Below are positions 34,501-36,930 of a stretch of 36,930 bases of DNA, piece by piece. A model generated the notes under the pieces. It did no database searches and was not told where the DNA came from. It saw only the letters and a program-made list of their open reading frames with translations. The translations under genes were made by a program, and so were the position numbers. The DNA lies in assembly GCA_964645815.1 (NCBI GenBank), contig CAZYCR010000003.1, forward strand, positions 1 to 36,930, in the 5' to 3' direction. Origin of the DNA: JAHISC01 sp964645815 (lineage in GTDB: Bacteria; Patescibacteriota; Patescibacteriia; UBA9934). The stretch's first letter is position 1. Each line of letters begins with the position of its first letter.

Positions 34501-36930
34501 TGTTGGCAGTCCACGTGAATTAACAGTTGATGGCTTTGAGGCGATTGAGGTTGGCAGAAGTATCTACGTTGCTGCACCAAATATTGCCGGCAGCCAGATT
34601 TATCCAAATATTTACGTTCTTTCTTATAATGAACTAGCCAGCTCGAGTACTGTTGAAATTTATAATCAGCTGGTTGAAAATTTCAGTCTACTGATTAATA
34701 AAACCGTAAATCTTTGTCGTCGAGCCGATGGCGGTTATACTCATACGGTTTGTTCCTCAGATTGGGACTGTCTTGGTGATGCCGAAGCTGTTGAATGTGG
34801 CGCTGATGGTTTGAAACTTCGTCGTGACATGAAGCGTTTAACTGATCTAACGCATCTGTCCAAGGTCATTTCCACTTACGGCAGCGACAATCGACGATGT
34901 TCCTTAACGACATCACAAGTTTGTACCACGGCTCAGGATTGTCCGGGTACGGAAACTTGTTTGCCAAGCACACCGCAATTATCATCTGGTACGTTCCTGC
35001 GATCCGGTTCAGCCAGCACCTGGAACTCTTGGAATAATGAATTGGCAGGAACTTTGGGCGAAAGCATCCCGGCTGATCCACTCAATGGTTATGCCGGCAG
35101 TTGTGGAGATGGTACAGACTATCCTGGTTTTACTGCTGCAACTTGTACCAATGAAACCAGTGGTCAATATGTTTGCCCGCTTGGTAGTTACACTTATCAT
35201 TACTTTGCTAAAGGTCAGTTTGGTTATGAACTAAACGTTGATTTGGAATACTCTGGTCAAGGTGAATACTGGGCTTTTCCAATCGATAATGACTTGGGCG
35301 ACAGTAAAGTCCTTCGAGTTAACAATCACGCTGCCGGGGAAGACGGATTTTCCGGTGCGCCATTCTGCGATGGAACCATTTACGGCGCATCCAATATTTG
35401 TGGCGACGGTGTAGTCGGTACAGATGAAGCTTGTGAACTGGGTCAGAGAAGCAATGCTCAGCCGACAACTTGTGCCGATGGTTATCCGGGTACAATTTCT
35501 CAGGTTTGCGCTACTGATTGTTCCGGTTTTGTCGATGCTCCAATCGACCAATGTGTGCCAATTTCTTGTGGTAATGGAGTGAGAGAAATCGGCGAAGAAT
35601 GCGATGACGGTTCATTTAATGGTCGTTACGGTTATTGTGGCAATAATTGTTCTTACACCAATGCACTTTATTGTGGCGATGGTTCTCTGGCTGCTGGAGA
35701 AATTTGTGATTGCGGCTCAACAGTTGCTTCTGGTTTAACCTACGGCGGTTTTTCATGCAATAAAGTTAACGGATCTTATAGTACCAACCCGGCTGCCAGC
35801 TGTTCTTGGGATTGCCGCGGGCCGGCTTCTTATTGTGGCGACGGCGTAGTTGATAGTGGCGAGCAGTGCGACGGCACAGTTAACGAGTATGCCGGCAAAC
35901 TATGTGCTGGCTCGATTAGTTTGCGCTTTGGACAGACTTGTGAAAACGATGCGCAATGTCCAACCTTTGACGGAGGAACCTCGGCTTGTGGTTCAAATTT
36001 GGCTAATTATAGCTGGGCTAATGAATGTCCAACGACAACTGTTTGTATTGCCGGTGATCCTCTTCGCATTGGCTACCCATGTCAAACTGACATTGATTGT
36101 GGCGCGACTGGTGTTTGCTCACAAAATCCGGTAGAAACCACGCGTACCATGACTTGTTTGGACGACGGAGCTGCTGGTGAACAATGCAAATGGCAGTCAA
36201 ACACCTGGCGTTCAATTGATTGTAAAGCAGCGACTTCTTGCGGTAATGGTCAATTAGAACCTGGAGAAGATTGTGATGACGGCAACAATGACACCAATGA
36301 CAGTTGTACCAATGAGTGTCGCTTAAATGTTTGTGGCGATGGTTATCTCTATCTTGGTATTGAAGACTGTGATTCTGGTGATGAGAACGGACAACTCTGT
36401 TCTGCTGCCTACAACTCAAGCTGCAGTTATTGTTCATCCAGCTGTAAACTACTGACAACTTCTGGAACTTTCTGTGGTGATAATATTATCAACGGTGGGG
36501 AATATTGCGATGGCAGTTCAGTGCCACTTGGTTTTGGAATCTGTAATGGCGGTGACAATAATGGCGAGATTTGTTCTGCTGACGGGGATTGCCCAGGCTT
36601 TAGTTGTTCATTCCCGGTTTGTGCTAATGACTGTCGAACTTCGTGTCCAACGACTTATAAGTTTGCCAGTATTGAAATGAGGACTAATCAAACAGGTGCG
36701 CCACGAACAACTGCGGTTGAGCTGGAGTCAGCATTATTGGAAAGCCAGAATTTTAATATTGATACAGCAACTCTTTATCTGCCACAATGCAATGCAGCCA
36801 CTGCTTTACGTGGCGATGTAATTTTTGAAAATATTGATTTTTCCAACGCTTACGTAGTTTTTGTCACAGATCTTTCGAGTTCCATGAGTACAATTGTAGG
36901 TAGTGAACAGAGCGGCAACCAGATCACTCT
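28592..36930 (+). CDS. Giant pilin-like, TIG/DUF4215/VWA surface protein (3' end outside window)
   Basis: An uninterrupted frame of 2,779 codons, open at the window edge. A signal peptide ending TLA-Q is followed by a two-TM pilin-like module (about 50-125) similar to the upstream gene, then a Gly-rich linker. An Ig-like domain comes next, then at least four IPT/TIG domains (about 420, 522, 620, 728; e.g. VTPSNGAPGTYVTISGTDFG). More Ig-like domains follow. DUF4215 Cys-rich repeats cluster at about 1287-1480 (CGNGVLDVGEDCDD type) and again at about 2270-2690. Near the edge YVVFVTDLSSSMS supplies a VWA MIDAS-type DxSxS (D2760). The architecture predicts a huge disulfide-stabilised adhesin at the cell surface, perhaps contacting a host. 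Confidence 0.9.
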   Translation, partial: MTKKILTISLLFLATLTVGLILMHTPTLAQVDTGLETVGTEAGLAGDSLGLIIGRIIQVILGILGVVLLGFMIYGGYLWMTAAGSDEKVARAKKVLVNATIGLIIALASFAITTYVISAVGGNAGGGGGTGGGGGGGSGIGLGHGSVALFTVTGFQPDGEVPIRNIALQITFSKTVDETTIDGAVHVRRADSGEEVAGSLEVNYNRVTFRPSTACPAPDEDRFCFDENTTYNVLVDSSIESQTGLQLNCASGCSSSFTSGSIVDTDNPSVELTYPQSGARIAAGAVSLVEAMAEDDAGLSGVDFLSEEQIFDSVLVTSEETGSPLSAIVESYWETSGLPEDNYYTLRVTAFDLAGNTDEDSLRVKINPSSCSNGRLDADLGETGLDCGGSCGECDGATCEINDACSSGLCLTGTCTTLPTILSVTPSNGAPGTYVTISGTDFGSSGGYVEFTAIGGGTVAATIPSCSNGWSAAEVVVEVPNEAIDGPISLTTRNNLFDSTDNEFGPIINNFDVNTTLRPSICRLSPTAGVAGSTLNLFGKNFGGSQGTSDIRFNNDLAATYPAWSDGSASAVVPNLAATNYGVAVNVGGVLSNSLNFNLGSTGEGGTGGTGGTGTSDQPIISYLSPGDGGVGQYVTIVGSGFGDLVGSVFFENQLTGELAQGAIDFPALCLDDFWNNQEITVIVPVNYTNGSAVDLGAYEVYVARQDGAVSPRANFTVTSAEPLPGLCRIVPNRAETGTSVTLIGDGFGNNPGSITFYNEAGALNIASWRDGEVEVSVPAAASSGPVHLTSAAGGRSNEVNFEVGAAIVPGEEVTVGAAAYAWSFSTGILPRTPELAIACTDTLISGVPNSLFTDAVCVNANVYGEFSVLMQSAALAYGEAVVVEECLNDRCSNTTPVPGSAQISSSTGATTFRWQPSSSYNGGLFKTSTKYQVRITTDATSVAGVPLAQEVVWDFTTSESSDNCTVEKVRVSPIKETLNIQGETTEFAAVASTNDCQVLDADAYAWDWSIDPSVASINDGTCENTSSDACATAAALAEGETPVRATERSSQIFGEGLLIIDYTDPYIINQAPNCGEACVNAEVEANFNVPMDIASVERAGAATLYRCQNELCLSFPEMVSNSAQCVYGEGSVCLGLKFSNLPTLKTGNYYRVVISGDVKSVSGVPLTRTNYGDDYSWTFRVRDSAEACSISRIDLLPSDVTLKNIGDRQIFAVAAYGEADSCSVAGQKLSSSNYNWNWEDPIIDRAGVAEWLKVNGVLLDSSISSGVSGCTSSCLPTGSQPYGGVCGNGVLDVGEDCDDSNITDGDGCSSICLAEGHLPGSICGDGVIANISGAGEECDDGNTDDGDGCSAQCTREGSASVGATCGNNDVARNEFGAGEDCDDGNRSSGDGCSSVCLNEGTPKIVSILATCGNNVIEPPFESCDDGNLANNDGCSSVCVREGLIAGATCGNGTVERNSFTSAGEDCDGGEGCGRDCRWLGSSFNYSEPSVCADGIAGIGEYDQCEIGAAGDGRPDGSQVAIISEGAGEFVDPDLSKAEATIRVSTPSSSLSGRATLALSCVAETDADCEDGYGPADNRCCLARPNPDLFPAGNDVCRNAAIYAIFDQRMDLNSFNGNAYVRLVGGSCPSSHEVALGDNASWLARLWQKISNFVAPELLAQSAGDCLLPLSGFSQFERPDGTFQVIFNYSVALETNSEYEIVLEGDQLGDIADNGRALADGILSASGVAMEGSRVHHFITSDRLCDLSRVEVLDSFSEHPGVFRTANEPHDLFATALTNHNGSYEELQPIPGVYEWEWADWQEDTNGRFVTLSNQNNNTVTASSTEDSGRSHVTATARLTTDTINNSIDPTSGFGQSVSGDISFTAVICNNPWPAYGTDFPYENNDFNFSLYYCRDSGGRETDDDLPALAAPVESPASGSGIVLGEYFFRVLPNLPDLVPTNRSNDAIGLRIAENPNYLSPTDWYFENGFVGSPRELTVDGFEAIEVGRSIYVAAPNIAGSQIYPNIYVLSYNELASSSTVEIYNQLVENFSLLINKTVNLCRRADGGYTHTVCSSDWDCLGDAEAVECGADGLKLRRDMKRLTDLTHLSKVISTYGSDNRRCSLTTSQVCTTAQDCPGTETCLPSTPQLSSGTFLRSGSASTWNSWNNELAGTLGESIPADPLNGYAGSCGDGTDYPGFTAATCTNETSGQYVCPLGSYTYHYFAKGQFGYELNVDLEYSGQGEYWAFPIDNDLGDSKVLRVNNHAAGEDGFSGAPFCDGTIYGASNICGDGVVGTDEACELGQRSNAQPTTCADGYPGTISQVCATDCSGFVDAPIDQCVPISCGNGVREIGEECDDGSFNGRYGYCGNNCSYTNALYCGDGSLAAGEICDCGSTVASGLTYGGFSCNKVNGSYSTNPAASCSWDCRGPASYCGDGVVDSGEQCDGTVNEYAGKLCAGSISLRFGQTCENDAQCPTFDGGTSACGSNLANYSWANECPTTTVCIAGDPLRIGYPCQTDIDCGATGVCSQNPVETTRTMTCLDDGAAGEQCKWQSNTWRSIDCKAATSCGNGQLEPGEDCDDGNNDTNDSCTNECRLNVCGDGYLYLGIEDCDSGDENGQLCSAAYNSSCSYCSSSCKLLTTSGTFCGDNIINGGEYCDGSSVPLGFGICNGGDNNGEICSADGDCPGFSCSFPVCANDCRTSCPTTYKFASIEMRTNQTGAPRTTAVELESALLESQNFNIDTATLYLPQCNAATALRGDVIFENIDFSNAYVVFVTDLSSSMSTIVGSEQSGNQIT

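Overview
The window most resembles a chromosomal segment of a candidate-phyla-radiation bacterium (Patescibacteria, probably Parcubacteria/Paceibacteria-like), read with the standard genetic code because TGA acts as a stop. The main reasons are a long Arg-rich S21, an N-terminal pilin-like membrane module fused to Ig/TIG and Cys-rich DUF4215 surface domains, a short Rel protein, compact gene spacing, and several promoters whose -10 box lies only 9-11 nt before the ATG. The lineage is inferred from family patterns; no rRNA or other taxonomic marker was searched.

Layout. 1-1750: parA-parB partition operon with a terminator. 1755-3612 (minus): rel and a small membrane protein. 3690-4994: an orphan coiled-coil protein, facing topA across a shared bidirectional terminator. 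5035-13200 (minus): a housekeeping run transcribed from LCP transferase through der, pth, dprA and folC to topA, with extra internal promoters. 13289-15221: lepB-hisS. 15299-17040: four independently expressed small genes (orphan, S21, orphan on the minus strand, short pyrophosphatase), most with their own strong promoter, Shine-Dalgarno and terminator. The two orphans have strikingly GC-rich third codon positions.

17056-25170 is an expanded type I restriction-modification operon and the strongest candidate for an undescribed system. In order it has: HsdM with an N-terminal MerR-type DNA-binding domain, a two-TM coiled-coil protein, HsdS, a HEPN-like (DUF3644-like) protein with an R-x4-H motif, HsdR, and a YgjP/DUF45 zinc metallopeptidase. 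A near-identical 17-bp direct repeat brackets its promoter, suggesting that the methylase fusion regulates its own operon. Restriction would be the first line of defence. The HEPN and membrane proteins could be a second, growth-arresting line, which is inference.

25172-26408: a Cas4/RecB-like PD-(D/E)XK nuclease and a YqeY protein. 26409-26860 is a hairpin-dense gap with REP-like palindromes, one an exact inverted copy of an element in the S21 terminator. 26861-36930: two tandem secreted or membrane-anchored surface proteins with paralogous pilin-like N-termini. The second is giant (at least 2,779 codons, open at the window end) with TIG domains, two DUF4215 clusters and the beginning of a VWA domain. 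LepB encoded upstream could process both signal peptides.
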